A stretch of 26,853 bases of DNA from Haemophilus parahaemolyticus (GCF_018373095.1 NZ_JAHAHT010000015.1:1-26853), one strand, 5' to 3'. Shown: positions 7,989 to 16,740, counted from the stretch's first letter. Made by a program: numbers and translations. Notes: generated by a model not told the origin, from the sequence alone.

Positions 7989-8017
7989 TTGAAATTTTAA
8001 CTCAAATTCGATATATC
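7989..8017 (+). promoter_or_regulatory. ppc promoter
   Basis: TTGAAA (7989-7994), 17-base spacer, TATATC (8012-8017), 39 bases before the ppc start codon, in an AT-rich divergent ppiB/ppc interval. Confidence 0.5.
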
Positions 8018-8056
8018 TATTTTCAGTTAATTTTTAAAATCTGAAGAGGAAACATT

Positions 8057-10693
8057 ATGAGCCAACCTCATTCTGGCGTGCGTCAAAACATTCATATGTT
8101 GGGCGAATTTTTAGGAGAAACCATTCGAGAAGCACAAGGAAGCGAAATTTTAGATCTTATTGAGAGCATTCGTCAGCTTTCAAAAAAATCTCGTAGTGGT
8201 GATGAACAAGCCCGCGAGCAGTTGCTGAATAAACTTGCTCATATTTCGACAGAAAATGTCTTGCCTGTGGCACGAGCCTTTAGTCAATTCTTAAACCTCA
8301 CCAATATTGCAGAACAATATCAAACGATCTCTCGACATGATTATGATGAAACCTTAGGCAATCGCGCTTTAGGTGCACTTTTCGCCCGCTTGAAAGCACA
8401 AAATACGCCTGTTGAGTTAGTCATTCAAACCGTTGAAAAATTACTGGTTGAACTTGTTTTAACCGCTCATCCAACCGAAGTAACACGCCGTTCTTTGGTG
8501 CATAAACACGTTGAGATCAATAAATGTTTAGAACAATTAGAGCACGATGATTTAACCGAGGGCGAAAAATTCCGCCTACAACGTCGTTTGATGCAGTTAA
8601 TTGCACTTGCGTGGCATACCAATGAAATTCGTGCCGCTCGCCCAACGCCAATTGATGAAGCTAAATGGGGAATGGCTATTATTGAAAATAGCCTTTGGAC
8701 TGCTGTGCCAGACTTCTGCCGCGAGTTGAATTTCCAATTAGAAAAACATTTTGGCGTGCAACACGATGTAGCACTTGTCCCTGTGCGTTTCTCTTCTTGG
8801 ATGGGCGGCGACCGCGATGGCAATCCGTTTGTGACCTCTGAAGTAACTCGCAAAGTATTCTATATGAACCGCTGGAAAGCCGCGGATCTTTTCTTACGCG
8901 ATATTAGTAATTTAGCCGAAGAGCTTTCAGTAGTGCACTGCACGCCTGAATTCCGTGAAAAATATGGCGATCATATTGAGCCATACCGTGTGGTGGTAAA
9001 AGGCTTACGTAGCAAATTACAAAATACTTTAACTTACTTTGGCGAGTTAATTGAAGGTAAACCCGTTACCATCAGAAAAGATGAAGTGTTATTTAATGAC
9101 GAAGAGCTTTGGGAACCGCTTTTTGATTGTTACCAATCGTTACACGCTTGCGGAATGCGTATCATCGCAAACGGTGGCTTACTAGATTGCTTACGTCGTA
9201 TTCGCTGCTTTGGTTTAAGTCTTTCTCGACTTGATATTCGTCAAGAAAGTACCCGTCATGAAATGGCGATTGCAGAAATTACTCGCTATATTGGTTTAGG
9301 CGACTATTCTCAATGGACCGAAGATGATAAACAGGCGTTCTTAGTGCGTGAATTAAGCTCGCGCCGTCCGCTTATTCCAACCAATTGGACACCAAGTCCA
9401 GAAACGCAAGAAATTTTAGATACATGCAAAGTCATCGCTGAGCAGCCAAAAGGCGTGATTTCTGCTTATGTGATCTCTATGGCACGTGAAGCATCGGATG
9501 TGTTAGCAGTGCATTTATTACTCAAAGAAGCAGGCTGTAAATATACGATTCCCGTTGCCCCGCTATTCGAAACATTGGACGACTTGGATCACAGTGAAAA
9601 AGTAATGAGCGATTTGTTCAATATCGGCTGGTATCGCGGTATTATCAACAACTACCAAATGGTGATGATTGGCTATTCCGATTCTGCAAAAGATGCGGGA
9701 ATGTTAGCCGCTTCTTGGGCACAATATCGCTCACAAGAAGCCTTAGTGAACTTGGCAGAAAAACATAATATTGAATTGGTTTTATTCCACGGTCGTGGTG
9801 GTACGGTGGGGCGTGGCGGTGCGCCTGCACATGCGGCACTGTTATCTCAACCTCCTCGTTCGCTCAAATCAGGCTTACGTGTAACAGAACAGGGTGAGAT
9901 GATCCGCTTTAAACTTGGCTTGCCAGAAGTAGCTGTTGATACCTTGAATTTATACGCAAGTGCGGTGTTAGAAGCAAATTTACTTCCACCACCAGAGCCA
10001 AAACAGAGCTGGCGAGATGTGATGGATAAAGGCTCAGAAATTTCATGCGAGATTTATCGTGGTGTGGTGCGTGGTGAACCTGATTTCGTGCCTTATTTCC
10101 GTGCGGCAACGCCAGAACAAGAGTTAGCGAAATTACCGCTTGGCTCACGCCCTTCAAAACGTAATCCAAACGGCGGGGTAGAAAGTCTGCGAGCTATTCC
10201 TTGGATCTTTGCGTGGATGCAAAACCGCTTAATGTTGCCTGCGTGGCTTGGAGCGGGAGCTGCATTGCGTAAAATGATTGAAGCAGGCGATGAAACAACT
10301 CTTAAAGAGATGAGTAAAGAGTGGCCGTTCTTCTCAACCCGTATCGGTATGCTTGAGATGGTGTTCTCCAAAGCAGATTTATGGTTGGCAGAATATTATG
10401 ATCAACGCTTAGTCGCTAAAGAGTTGCAACGCCTAGGGCAAAATCTCCGTACGCAATTGAGTGAGGATATTCAAACCATTCTTGCTTTATCGAGCGATGG
10501 TCAGTTAATGGGTGATTTACCTTGGATTGCTGATTCAATCGCCTTGCGTAATGTGTACACCGACCCACTTAACTTATTACAAGTTGAGTTGCTTGCCCGT
10601 TTACGCCAAACTGAGAACCCAGATCCAGAACTTGAACAAGCCTTGATGATTACTATCACAGGGATTGCAGCAGGGATGCGTAATACGGGGTAA
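8057..10693 (+). CDS. ppc: phosphoenolpyruvate carboxylase
   Basis: Makes oxaloacetate from phosphoenolpyruvate and bicarbonate, refilling the TCA cycle and feeding the reductive branch to succinate that this family uses heavily. It has 878 residues, against 883 in E. coli. The catalytic His138 lies in VLTAHPTEVTRRS, the same residue number as in E. coli. The second signature FHGRGGTVGRGGAPAH is at ~575-590 and GYSDSAKDAGMLAASW at ~538-553. It ends in the conserved MRNTG, needed for activity in the family. The ribosome site GAAGAGGAAA precedes ATG. It contains one Haemophilus-type uptake core (9958-9966). It has its own promoter and a strong terminator, so is monocistronic. Confidence 0.98.
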   Translation: MSQPHSGVRQNIHMLGEFLGETIREAQGSEILDLIESIRQLSKKSRSGDEQAREQLLNKLAHISTENVLPVARAFSQFLNLTNIAEQYQTISRHDYDETLGNRALGALFARLKAQNTPVELVIQTVEKLLVELVLTAHPTEVTRRSLVHKHVEINKCLEQLEHDDLTEGEKFRLQRRLMQLIALAWHTNEIRAARPTPIDEAKWGMAIIENSLWTAVPDFCRELNFQLEKHFGVQHDVALVPVRFSSWMGGDRDGNPFVTSEVTRKVFYMNRWKAADLFLRDISNLAEELSVVHCTPEFREKYGDHIEPYRVVVKGLRSKLQNTLTYFGELIEGKPVTIRKDEVLFNDEELWEPLFDCYQSLHACGMRIIANGGLLDCLRRIRCFGLSLSRLDIRQESTRHEMAIAEITRYIGLGDYSQWTEDDKQAFLVRELSSRRPLIPTNWTPSPETQEILDTCKVIAEQPKGVISAYVISMAREASDVLAVHLLLKEAGCKYTIPVAPLFETLDDLDHSEKVMSDLFNIGWYRGIINNYQMVMIGYSDSAKDAGMLAASWAQYRSQEALVNLAEKHNIELVLFHGRGGTVGRGGAPAHAALLSQPPRSLKSGLRVTEQGEMIRFKLGLPEVAVDTLNLYASAVLEANLLPPPEPKQSWRDVMDKGSEISCEIYRGVVRGEPDFVPYFRAATPEQELAKLPLGSRPSKRNPNGGVESLRAIPWIFAWMQNRLMLPAWLGAGAALRKMIEAGDETTLKEMSKEWPFFSTRIGMLEMVFSKADLWLAEYYDQRLVAKELQRLGQNLRTQLSEDIQTILALSSDGQLMGDLPWIADSIALRNVYTDPLNLLQVELLARLRQTENPDPELEQALMITITGIAAGMRNTG

Positions 10694-10708
10694 ATATTAA
10701 GATTACAT

Positions 10709-10740
10709 AAAAATAGCTAGGATTTTTCCTAGCTATTTTT
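10709..10740. terminator. ppc terminator
   Basis: Perfect 14-bp stem AAAAATAGCTAGGA / TCCTAGCTATTTTT with a TTTT loop, 16 bases after the ppc stop. It is symmetric, so could also stop transcripts arriving from rnt on the minus strand. Confidence 0.9.
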
Positions 10741-10813
10741 ACATTTAGGACAAAAACTAAGATGCAATGAATATCTCAACTACAGAGTACAAATATATTC
10801 TTTACAAAAATCT

Positions 10814-11093
10814 TCAAATCCATACTATAAATCCGCACAACATAACCGCGACAAAAAAAGTGAGTGTGTAAAATCCCTCGCGTGCTATGAAGCATTTATT
10901 ATGTTTCAATCGAGCTTAAGCCCGTAGGTGACTTGTTGGAATACTGCATATAAAACAGTGCACCAATAAAGAAATCGCCCCAATCGCAGCCATCTTATTT
11001 AAATGCTTACAACTATGACTGAGTAATTTTAGCCCCCATTGCTTTTATATCAAAAATCACATCAAAGATACACCATCCAATGGATTGTAATTC
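10814..11093 (-). pseudogene. decayed remnant of a small membrane protein gene
   Basis: The 488-base interval between ppc and rnt has no intact gene. On the minus strand, protein-like segments appear in successive frames. First comes ELQSIGWCIFDVIFDIKAMG (11093 onward, frame ends at 11013). A second frame gives KHLNKMAAIGAISLLV. A third continues the helix as FFIGALFYMQYSNKSPTG. After a stop at 10916, back in the second frame, GFYTLTFFVAVMLCGFIVWI ends at a TGA (10814-10816). Two or three frameshifts plus stops in a row of hydrophobic segments are what an eroding membrane-protein gene looks like. I do not recognise the family. Chance hydrophobic translation of AT-rich DNA is the alternative. 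Outside these bounds (10741-10813 and 11094-11181) I see nothing definite. Confidence 0.45.
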
Positions 11094-11181
11094 CTAGTTG
11101 TCCGTTAAACGATTCCGTTTTTATCGATTTTATTTAGCTATAATAAAAATATAAAGCGAATCACATTAGCCCTATTTTGCT

Positions 11182-11814
11182 CTATACAATAGGAAATCCA
11201 CCCAAATCTTTTAGGCGATTCACCATCTTACAAAATAATTCTGTCGTTTTTTCAGTATCATATAACGCTGAATGTGCTTGTTTTCCATCAAAGGTAATTT
11301 GAGCTTCTTTGCAGGCTTTTACTAAAACAGTTTGCCCATACATAAAACCCGCAAGTGTTGCGGTATCAAACATAGCAAATGGATGAAAAGGATCACGTTT
11401 AGCATTAATGCGTTTTACTGCTGCTTGTAAAAAGCTTTGATCGAATGCCGCATTATGAGCAACGATTACCGCTCGTTGACACCCTTGCTCTTTCATCGCC
11501 CGTCGAACCATTTTAAACATTTCTGGAATTGCAATATGTTCCGCTATTGCTCCTCTCTCAGGATTATCAAGATCAATGCCATTCACTTTAAGTGATTCTG
11601 GATTAATATTGGCTCCCTCAAAAGGCTGAATATGGTAATGACATTTTTGATCTTCAATTAAATAACCATTTTCATCCATTTTCACGGTAATTGCAGCTAA
11701 CTCAAGTAAAGCATCCGTTTGTGCATTCAGTCCAGCTGTCTCTACATCAATAATCACAGGCAAATAGCCTCTAAAACGGTTTTTAAGTAAATTAAAATCT
11801 GTCGTTTGTTCCAT
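11182..11814 (-). CDS. rnt: ribonuclease T
   Basis: 3'-5' exoribonuclease that trims the 3' ends of tRNA, 5S and 23S rRNA in the cytoplasm; 210 residues. The DEDDh catalytic set is complete and at the same residue numbers as in E. coli RNase T: Asp23 and Glu25 (IIDVETAG), Asp125 (AHNAAFDQSF), His181 and Asp186 (AHSALYDTEKT). There is no Shine-Dalgarno before the ATG. The terminator of the upstream antiporter gene ends only about 26 bases before it, so rnt probably uses a promoter overlapping that terminator or depends on read-through. Downstream on this strand lies the decayed membrane gene, then the symmetric ppc terminator. Confidence 0.97.
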   Translation of the reverse strand: MEQTTDFNLLKNRFRGYLPVIIDVETAGLNAQTDALLELAAITVKMDENGYLIEDQKCHYHIQPFEGANINPESLKVNGIDLDNPERGAIAEHIAIPEMFKMVRRAMKEQGCQRAVIVAHNAAFDQSFLQAAVKRINAKRDPFHPFAMFDTATLAGFMYGQTVLVKACKEAQITFDGKQAHSALYDTEKTTELFCKMVNRLKDLGGFPIV

Positions 11815-11840
11815 AATAAAAAACTATAAAGTAATTAGAA

Positions 11841-11870
11841 AGAAAAAGGCACAAGTTAAACTCGTACCTT
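11841..11870 (-). terminator. terminator of the antiporter-type gene
   Basis: Reading the minus strand, AAGGTACGAGTT / AACTTGTGCCTT forms a 12-bp stem with three G-T pairs and is followed by TTTTTCTTTC. It sits between the antiporter gene and rnt. Confidence 0.65.
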
Positions 11871-11902
11871 CATAAAATATATCATTTCACGGTCTATACT
11901 AC

Positions 11903-13276
11903 TTACAACACCATCGCTGCAATCCAACCAAACACTAATAACGGAATATTAAAGTGTAAAAAGGTTGGCACAACCGAATCCCAAATATGATCGTGTTTAC
12001 CATCAGCATTTAAGCCTGATGTTGGACCAAGGGTTGAGTCCGAAGCTGGTGAGCCTGCATCGCCAAGTGCAGCGGCAACGCCAACGATAGACATTGTTGC
12101 AAGTGGTGAAAAACCGAAAGCCACACACAAAGGCACGTAAATAGAGGTAATAATTGGCACGGTTGAGAATGATGAGCCAATACCCATTGTGATGAATAAA
12201 CCAACAACAAGCATTAGGAATGCAGCAGTGCCTTTGCTATCAATTGCACCACGTAAGCCTTCTACTAATTCTGCTACGCCACCTGTTGAGTTTACTACGC
12301 TAGCATAACCAGAAGCTGCAATCATTACGAAACCAATCATTGCCATTAAACGTAAACCATCTTGGAAGATGTCATTCGATTGTTTAAGTTTGAAAACGCC
12401 ACCTAAAGCAAAAATCACTAAACCAACTAAACCGCCCATAATTGTTGAATTCGTCGCTAATTGCGTTGTACATGTTGCGATGATTGCAAAAACGCTTAAC
12501 CAAATGTGGAATGGTTTTACGTGTGCTATACGTTCGGCAATGTCGTCTGCATTTTTCTCTTGCACTTCAGCATAATTACGCGGTTTGCGGTAAGAGACGA
12601 AGAAAGCAAATAACAAGCCTAAAATCATACCAAGCACAGGGATAAACATCGCTTTGGTCATATCAGCAGTGGTTGCGACTAAACCGAATTGCGAGCCTAC
12701 ATTATTGATATTTTTGACTAAAATGCTCTCAATAAAGATTTGCCCGAAACCTGCAGGAATAAGCATATAAGTTGCGGTTAACCCAAAAGTTAAACTACAA
12801 GCCACCGCACGGCGGTCAATTTTTAATTGGTTCATTACACCCAAAAGCGGAGGCACAACAATGGGAATAAACGCAATATGAATTGGGATCACGTTTTGAG
12901 ACGAGATTGCAAAAGCAGTTAATACAAATAAAATGATGTATTTGAACCAGAACACTGAACGACCAGAAGGGCGTTTACCAAAGTGAGAAATCACTTTGTA
13001 AGCTAATAAATCAGTTACACCTGAGCGGGATAATGCCACTGCAAATGCACCAAGTATGGCATAGTTCATTGCAGTTTCAGCACCGCCACCTAAACCGCCT
13101 GTAAAGCTACCGATGGTCTTCTCTAATGCTTGGAAAAGCGTGGCATTATCGACACCGTAATTGCCGATTGCCCCGCAAACCAAGGCTGCAATAATCAGTG
13201 AAACGACCACGTTAATTCGCATTAAACTTAATACGAGTAACGTAATGATCGAAATCACTACTTCGTTTGAAAACAT
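11903..13276 (-). CDS. Na+/H+ antiporter family (NhaC/YuiF-like) permease
   Basis: Predicted inner-membrane transporter of 457 residues with about eleven or twelve hydrophobic segments spread over the whole length. The family features are Gly-rich re-entrant stretches (TIGSFTGGLGGGAETAMNY near residues 52-70), the polar SSQNVIPIHIAFIPIVVPPLL segment (~123-144), and late motifs GIGSSFSTVPII and LGDAGSPASDSTLGPTSGLN (~395-425). It belongs to the ion-transporter-like group annotated as Na+/H+ antiporters. Relatives such as B. subtilis YuiF may carry amino acids rather than sodium, so the substrate is open. The ribosome site AGAGGA is good. It lies 51 bases downstream of ttcA on the same strand and may be co-transcribed with it. 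It ends at its own terminator. Confidence 0.8.
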   Translation of the reverse strand: MFSNEVVISIITLLVLSLMRINVVVSLIIAALVCGAIGNYGVDNATLFQALEKTIGSFTGGLGGGAETAMNYAILGAFAVALSRSGVTDLLAYKVISHFGKRPSGRSVFWFKYIILFVLTAFAISSQNVIPIHIAFIPIVVPPLLGVMNQLKIDRRAVACSLTFGLTATYMLIPAGFGQIFIESILVKNINNVGSQFGLVATTADMTKAMFIPVLGMILGLLFAFFVSYRKPRNYAEVQEKNADDIAERIAHVKPFHIWLSVFAIIATCTTQLATNSTIMGGLVGLVIFALGGVFKLKQSNDIFQDGLRLMAMIGFVMIAASGYASVVNSTGGVAELVEGLRGAIDSKGTAAFLMLVVGLFITMGIGSSFSTVPIITSIYVPLCVAFGFSPLATMSIVGVAAALGDAGSPASDSTLGPTSGLNADGKHDHIWDSVVPTFLHFNIPLLVFGWIAAMVL

Positions 13277-13327
13277 AAAAAATCCTCTTAATCTAAGTTG
13301 TTTGCATTTTGCAAAGTTTAATCCAAA

Positions 13328-14266
13328 TTACACCGCTTTAAATTGGATCAATCCTTCCTGTGCAAATTCGTGCTCGTCTTCATCAATTACTGCACCAACA
13401 GGAATTACAGGCATTTCTTCCTTATCAAAAGCAAGATCGCCTTCTACGCCTTCAATCACTTGCCCGTGTTTGATATTTTTAAAATCAAACAGATTCGGGT
13501 CACAAAGATGTGATAGGGTGACATTTTGCAAAGCACTAAACATCGTCTCAATTCGCCCTGGATATTGGCGATCCCATGTTTGTAACATCTCTTTGATTAC
13601 TTGGCGTTGAAGGTTCGGTTGTGAACCGCATAAGTTACACGGAATAATCGGGAATTGCTTTGCTTCCGCATATTTTTCAATGTCCTTCTCTTTGCAGTAA
13701 GCTAACGGACGAATCACTATTTGCTTGCCATCATCACTAATCAGCTTTGGTGGCATCGACTTTAATTTACCACCATAAAACATATTTAGGAAGAGGGTTT
13801 CGAGCATATCATCGCGATGATGCCCAAGTGCAATTTTGGTTGCACCAAGTTCTGTGGCGGTGCGATATAAAATTCCACGACGCAAACGAGAACAGAGTGA
13901 ACAAGTCGTTTTTCCCTCTGGAATTTTCTCTTTTACGATGCCGTAAGTATTTTCTTCCACAATTTTATATTCCACACCAATGCTGGCTAAATATTCGGGC
14001 AAAATATGCTCTGGGAAACCAGGTTGTTTTTGGTCTAAATTAACCGCCACCACATCAAAATGGATTGGCGCGTTGAGTTTTAAATTAAGCAGAATATCTA
14101 AAAGCGTATAGCTATCTTTCCCGCCCGAAAGGCAGACCATGACCTTATCGCCCTCTTCAATCATATTGAAATCGGTAATCGCATTGCCCACATTGCGGCG
14201 TAAACGCTTTTGCAGCTTGTTAAGATTGTAGGCTTGTTTTTTTTCTTTGTCGGTTTGTGTTGTCAT
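13328..14266 (-). CDS. ttcA: tRNA 2-thiocytidine(32) synthetase
   Basis: Thiolates C32 of certain tRNAs with ATP and an iron-sulfur cluster, in the cytoplasm; 312 residues, matching the family. The PP-loop SGGKDS (47-52) binds ATP. The cluster/catalytic cysteines lie in CSLC (Cys123, Cys126), with a further CNLC (Cys211, Cys214). GHHRDDMLETLFLNMFYGG (~149-167) is typical of the TtcA branch, distinguishing it from TilS and ThiI. The C-terminal tail is acidic (VIDEDEHEFAQEG). On this strand it follows yfbV and precedes the antiporter-type gene. Confidence 0.96.
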   Translation of the reverse strand: MTTQTDKEKKQAYNLNKLQKRLRRNVGNAITDFNMIEEGDKVMVCLSGGKDSYTLLDILLNLKLNAPIHFDVVAVNLDQKQPGFPEHILPEYLASIGVEYKIVEENTYGIVKEKIPEGKTTCSLCSRLRRGILYRTATELGATKIALGHHRDDMLETLFLNMFYGGKLKSMPPKLISDDGKQIVIRPLAYCKEKDIEKYAEAKQFPIIPCNLCGSQPNLQRQVIKEMLQTWDRQYPGRIETMFSALQNVTLSHLCDPNLFDFKNIKHGQVIEGVEGDLAFDKEEMPVIPVGAVIDEDEHEFAQEGLIQFKAV

Positions 14267-14341
14267 AAAAATTAATTAGTCAAAATAACAAAAACGGCAC
14301 AAACCCAAATTGGCTCATGCCATCCAATAAAATTGAGTAAA

Positions 14342-14785
14342 TTATAACTCATCGAAATATTTATTGCCCCACGTTTTTTCCGCAAGTTGCAATAAATTAG
14401 CGAAATCCTGATAGCTTGGAATCGATTGCACAGGACAAGCGGTCAATTTTATATTTTCATTTACCAATTTCTGACGTAGCTCTTCATACCAGCCCATCAA
14501 ATGTAAAGGCAGTGGCGATTTAGACCGTTTGCCGAGAAAATATAAACCTTGATAGGGAATACTCACCGCAAAAAGGGCGGTAATTACCGAATTTGCCAAA
14601 ATTGATTGGCTAGGGTCTGTAAAAAAGTATTGCCATAAAATTGTAAAGCAAGCAAAAGCGGGCATCCACTTGCCTGAAAATTTAATAAGTTGAATAAGAC
14701 GGTAATCTATCATAAACAGGCTCAATTTCTTTTGTTGTGGATAGGTGTTTAAATAGCGTTGTCCTGATTGGAATGTTTCGAGCAT
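14342..14785 (-). CDS. yfbV: YfbV family (UPF0208/DUF412) membrane protein
   Basis: 147-residue membrane-anchored protein with two hydrophobic segments (~38-52, FACFTILWQYFF, and ~62-84, ANSVITALFAVSIPYQGLYFLG). The conserved N-terminal FQSGQRYLNTYP and the C-terminal CPVQSIPSYQDFANLLQLAE are UPF0208 features. In E. coli YfbV works with MatP to insulate the Ter macrodomain of the chromosome; whether that holds in Pasteurellaceae is inferred. An exact uptake signal lies inside the gene (14435-14443). It is divergent from yciC across a 124-base interval. Confidence 0.9.
   Translation of the reverse strand: MLETFQSGQRYLNTYPQQKKLSLFMIDYRLIQLIKFSGKWMPAFACFTILWQYFFTDPSQSILANSVITALFAVSIPYQGLYFLGKRSKSPLPLHLMGWYEELRQKLVNENIKLTACPVQSIPSYQDFANLLQLAEKTWGNKYFDEL
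14435..14443 (+). repeat. DNA uptake signal, exact, full-length match
   Basis: ACAAGCGGT followed by CAATTTTATATTTT, i.e. core plus the AT-rich downstream half expected of the A. pleuropneumoniae-type element. Confidence 0.85.
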
Positions 14786-14909
14786 AGTTTAAAATTATAA
14801 AAAGTGGAGATAAAAATAGCCTAAGGTAAAACTTAATGCACTTCAAGCAATCTATTGATATACTTATGAGCAATTTTTTACTTTTTATTAACGAAAAACA
14901 AGGATTTTT

Positions 14910-15620
14910 ATGCCGATTAATTTTCCGCAATTATTACAAGATAGTTGGAATTTTATCCGAAATCGTCGTCAGTTTTCGCTAACAGCTATGGGATTATTGC
15001 TTGCTATTCAATTACTGGCAACCTTTGTGCTTTCTAATTTTATGGTTTCAGATTCAGCTGTTTCATTACTTCCCTCGTTCTTAATTGGTATTGGAAATAT
15101 TTTTATTTCTGTGCTTTTAGTGCTTAATATTAACGATATTAATGCAGGCACATTCCAATCTTTTTTCCAAAATACTAGCAAAGCCTTGGCAAAATTGCTC
15201 CCCGCGATTTTGCTTAATATCATTATGGTGTTGCCTCTTTCTTTCGGTGTGTCGTCGATTTTATTTAGTAATATTTCAGGCAGTGGGGCAAGCATTTTTA
15301 GTTTACCCCTATCAGCGATTGGGATTTTTGTATTTGTGCGCTTAAATCTCGCTATTTATGTCTTTCTTGTTGAAAATTATCGTGTTGGACAAGCGGTCAA
15401 ATTTATGTGGCAACTTGCAAAAGGCAAAATGGCATCCCTTTTTGCTTATACATTATTAGCAAACCTATTACCAATTTTAATTACTGCTCTAGTTGGGCGC
15501 TTAGGCGATAATATCGCAATTATGGTGCTATCTTTCGTGATCTCTGCTTTTTTATCACTCTTTACCACCATTTTGGGCTTCCGTTTTTATCAAACCATTC
15601 GCCCAAAAACGGTTCATTAA
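14910..15620 (+). CDS. yciC: YciC family (UPF0259) membrane protein
   Basis: 236-residue inner-membrane protein with about six hydrophobic segments (for example MGLLLAIQLLATFVLS, FLIGIGNIFISVLLVL, ILLNIIMVLPLSFG, IMVLSFVISAFLSLFTTIL) and the family N-terminus PINFPQLLQDSWNFIRNRR. The molecular function is not established. It is the first gene of a tight yciC-yciB-yciA cluster, the same order as in E. coli, which supports the assignment. The start is preceded by AACAAGGA. It contains an exact uptake signal at 15389. Confidence 0.88.
   Translation: MPINFPQLLQDSWNFIRNRRQFSLTAMGLLLAIQLLATFVLSNFMVSDSAVSLLPSFLIGIGNIFISVLLVLNINDINAGTFQSFFQNTSKALAKLLPAILLNIIMVLPLSFGVSSILFSNISGSGASIFSLPLSAIGIFVFVRLNLAIYVFLVENYRVGQAVKFMWQLAKGKMASLFAYTLLANLLPILITALVGRLGDNIAIMVLSFVISAFLSLFTTILGFRFYQTIRPKTVH
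15389..15397 (+). repeat. DNA uptake signal, exact, full-length match
   Basis: ACAAGCGGT followed by CAAATTTATG, inside yciC. It encodes the loop QAVKF between hydrophobic segments. Confidence 0.85.
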
Positions 15621-15629
15621 GGATCAATG

Positions 15630-16175
15630 ATGAAACAATTGCTTGAATTTATCCCTCTTATTCTCTTTTTTGTAGTATACAAATTTTTTGGCACACAAGA
15701 AGCTGCGATTACGTTGGTAATTACAACACTCATGCAACTGATTGCCCTAAAAATGCTCTATGGCAAAATTGAAAAAATGCAGCTTTTTATAGCTAGCTTT
15801 GTTGTTATTTTCGGAGGATTAACCGCTTATTTTAACGATGATGCATTTCTAAAATGGAAAGTTACCCTCTTAAACGGATTGTTCGCATTAGTGTTGTTAA
15901 TTAGTCAATTTGTATTGAAAAATCCGATAATCAAACATTTGCTCGGTAAAGAGATTCATTTGCCAGAAAACGTGTGGGCAAAACTTAACATAGGCTGGGC
16001 GATCTTCTTTATTATTTGTATGCTTCTTAACCTCTATGTAAGCCATTTTATGTCGAATGATGCGTGGTATACCTTCAAAGTCTTCGGCTTAACTGGCTTA
16101 AGTTTAGTCGCAACGATTTTAACGGGCGTAGTGGTTTACCCCTATTTACAAGAAAACCAACAGAACAAGGAATAA
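15630..16175 (+). CDS. yciB: YciB / intracellular septation protein A
   Basis: 181-residue inner-membrane protein with about five hydrophobic segments, of the YciB/IspA septation family linked to cell-envelope synthesis and normal division (in E. coli it interacts with elongation and division proteins). Conserved motifs: LLEFIPLILFFVVYKFFG at the N-terminus, KIEKMQLF, FGGLTAYFNDDAFLKWKVT, and LPENVWAKLNIGWAIFF. Two ATGs stand side by side. The second (15630) is chosen because its distance from AAGGA is normal and the family begins MKQ; the first is at 15627. It starts 9 bases after the yciC stop and ends 3 bases before yciA, so these are one transcript. Confidence 0.93.
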   Translation: MKQLLEFIPLILFFVVYKFFGTQEAAITLVITTLMQLIALKMLYGKIEKMQLFIASFVVIFGGLTAYFNDDAFLKWKVTLLNGLFALVLLISQFVLKNPIIKHLLGKEIHLPENVWAKLNIGWAIFFIICMLLNLYVSHFMSNDAWYTFKVFGLTGLSLVATILTGVVVYPYLQENQQNKE

Positions 16176-16178
16176 CAA

Positions 16179-16646
16179 ATGAAAAACGAACCTTACACAA
16201 AAAATCCTGATGGTAAGCTGATTTTACGTACACTAGCAATGCCATCAGACACCAACGCCAACGGTGATATTTTCGGTGGTTGGATTATGTCTCAAATGGA
16301 TTTAGGCGGTGCGATTTTAGCTAAAGAATTAGCAAAAGGTCGAGTGGTGACGGTTACCGTAGATAAAATGATTTTCCATCTTCCTATTTCTGTCGGTGAT
16401 GTCGTTTGCTGTTACGGCACCTTAGTGCGTTTAGGTCGCACTTCAATGCAAGTAAAAGTGGATGTGTTTATCAAACAAGTGTATGAAGGCACACGTGAGC
16501 GTTTTAAAGTGACAGAGGCGTTATTCACTTATGTGGCAATTGATAAAGAAGGCAAACCTCGCCCAATTCCTCGTGAAAATAACCCAGAATTAGACGAAGC
16601 ATTGGCACTGCTAGAGGCGAGCCAAGTACATAATTCTATTGCTTAA
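16179..16646 (+). CDS. yciA: acyl-CoA thioesterase YciA
   Basis: Hot-dog-fold thioesterase that hydrolyses a wide range of acyl-CoAs in the cytoplasm; 155 residues. The family signature DTNANGDIFGGWIMSQMDLGGA (residues ~20-41) holds the catalytic Asp-containing helix region. TVTVDKMIFHLPISVGDVVCCYG (~56-78) is the second strand set. It starts 3 bases after the yciB stop, with AAGGAA as ribosome site inside the yciB end. It is the last gene of the yciCBA unit. Unlike some Pasteurellaceae there is no yciI next to it; a weak hairpin and then cydC follow. Confidence 0.95.
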   Translation: MKNEPYTKNPDGKLILRTLAMPSDTNANGDIFGGWIMSQMDLGGAILAKELAKGRVVTVTVDKMIFHLPISVGDVVCCYGTLVRLGRTSMQVKVDVFIKQVYEGTRERFKVTEALFTYVAIDKEGKPRPIPRENNPELDEALALLEASQVHNSIA

Positions 16647-16662
16647 TCTGACTTTGAACTTG

Positions 16663-16684
16663 AGGGGCTACTCAGCATGCCCCT
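16663..16684 (+). terminator. weak hairpin after yciA
   Basis: AGGGGC (16663-16668) / GCCCCT (16679-16684) with a 10-base loop, followed by TGTATT only. Possible inefficient terminator of yciCBA. Confidence 0.35.
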
Positions 16685-16688
16685 TGTA

Positions 16689-16718
16689 TTAACAAATAAA
16701 CACTACAGTTGCTAGAAT
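16689..16718 (+). promoter_or_regulatory. cydC promoter with very short leader
   Basis: TTAACA (16689-16694), 18-base spacer, TAGAAT (16713-16718), also an extended -10 (TGCTAGAAT). The predicted start point is only about 15-17 bases before the cydC ATG, and no Shine-Dalgarno is present in between. Confidence 0.45.
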
Positions 16719-16740
16719 AAAATTTATTTTACACAACCGA

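Noticed and set aside
10814..11093. Naming the remnant after ppc as a sugar-efflux (SotB) or YiaA-type gene
   Set aside because: Short resemblances (for example GITIHW or GFY segments) are too weak; the family is left unnamed.
13161..13610. 149-codon plus-strand frame across the ttcA 3' end and antiporter 5' end
   Set aside because: Overlaps two well-supported genes on the other strand and has no protein-like features.
14281..14341. Short repeats (ATTGG/CCAAT, TGGC/GCCA) between ttcA and yfbV
   Set aside because: Stems of 4-5 bp with no T-tail; not enough for a terminator or operator.
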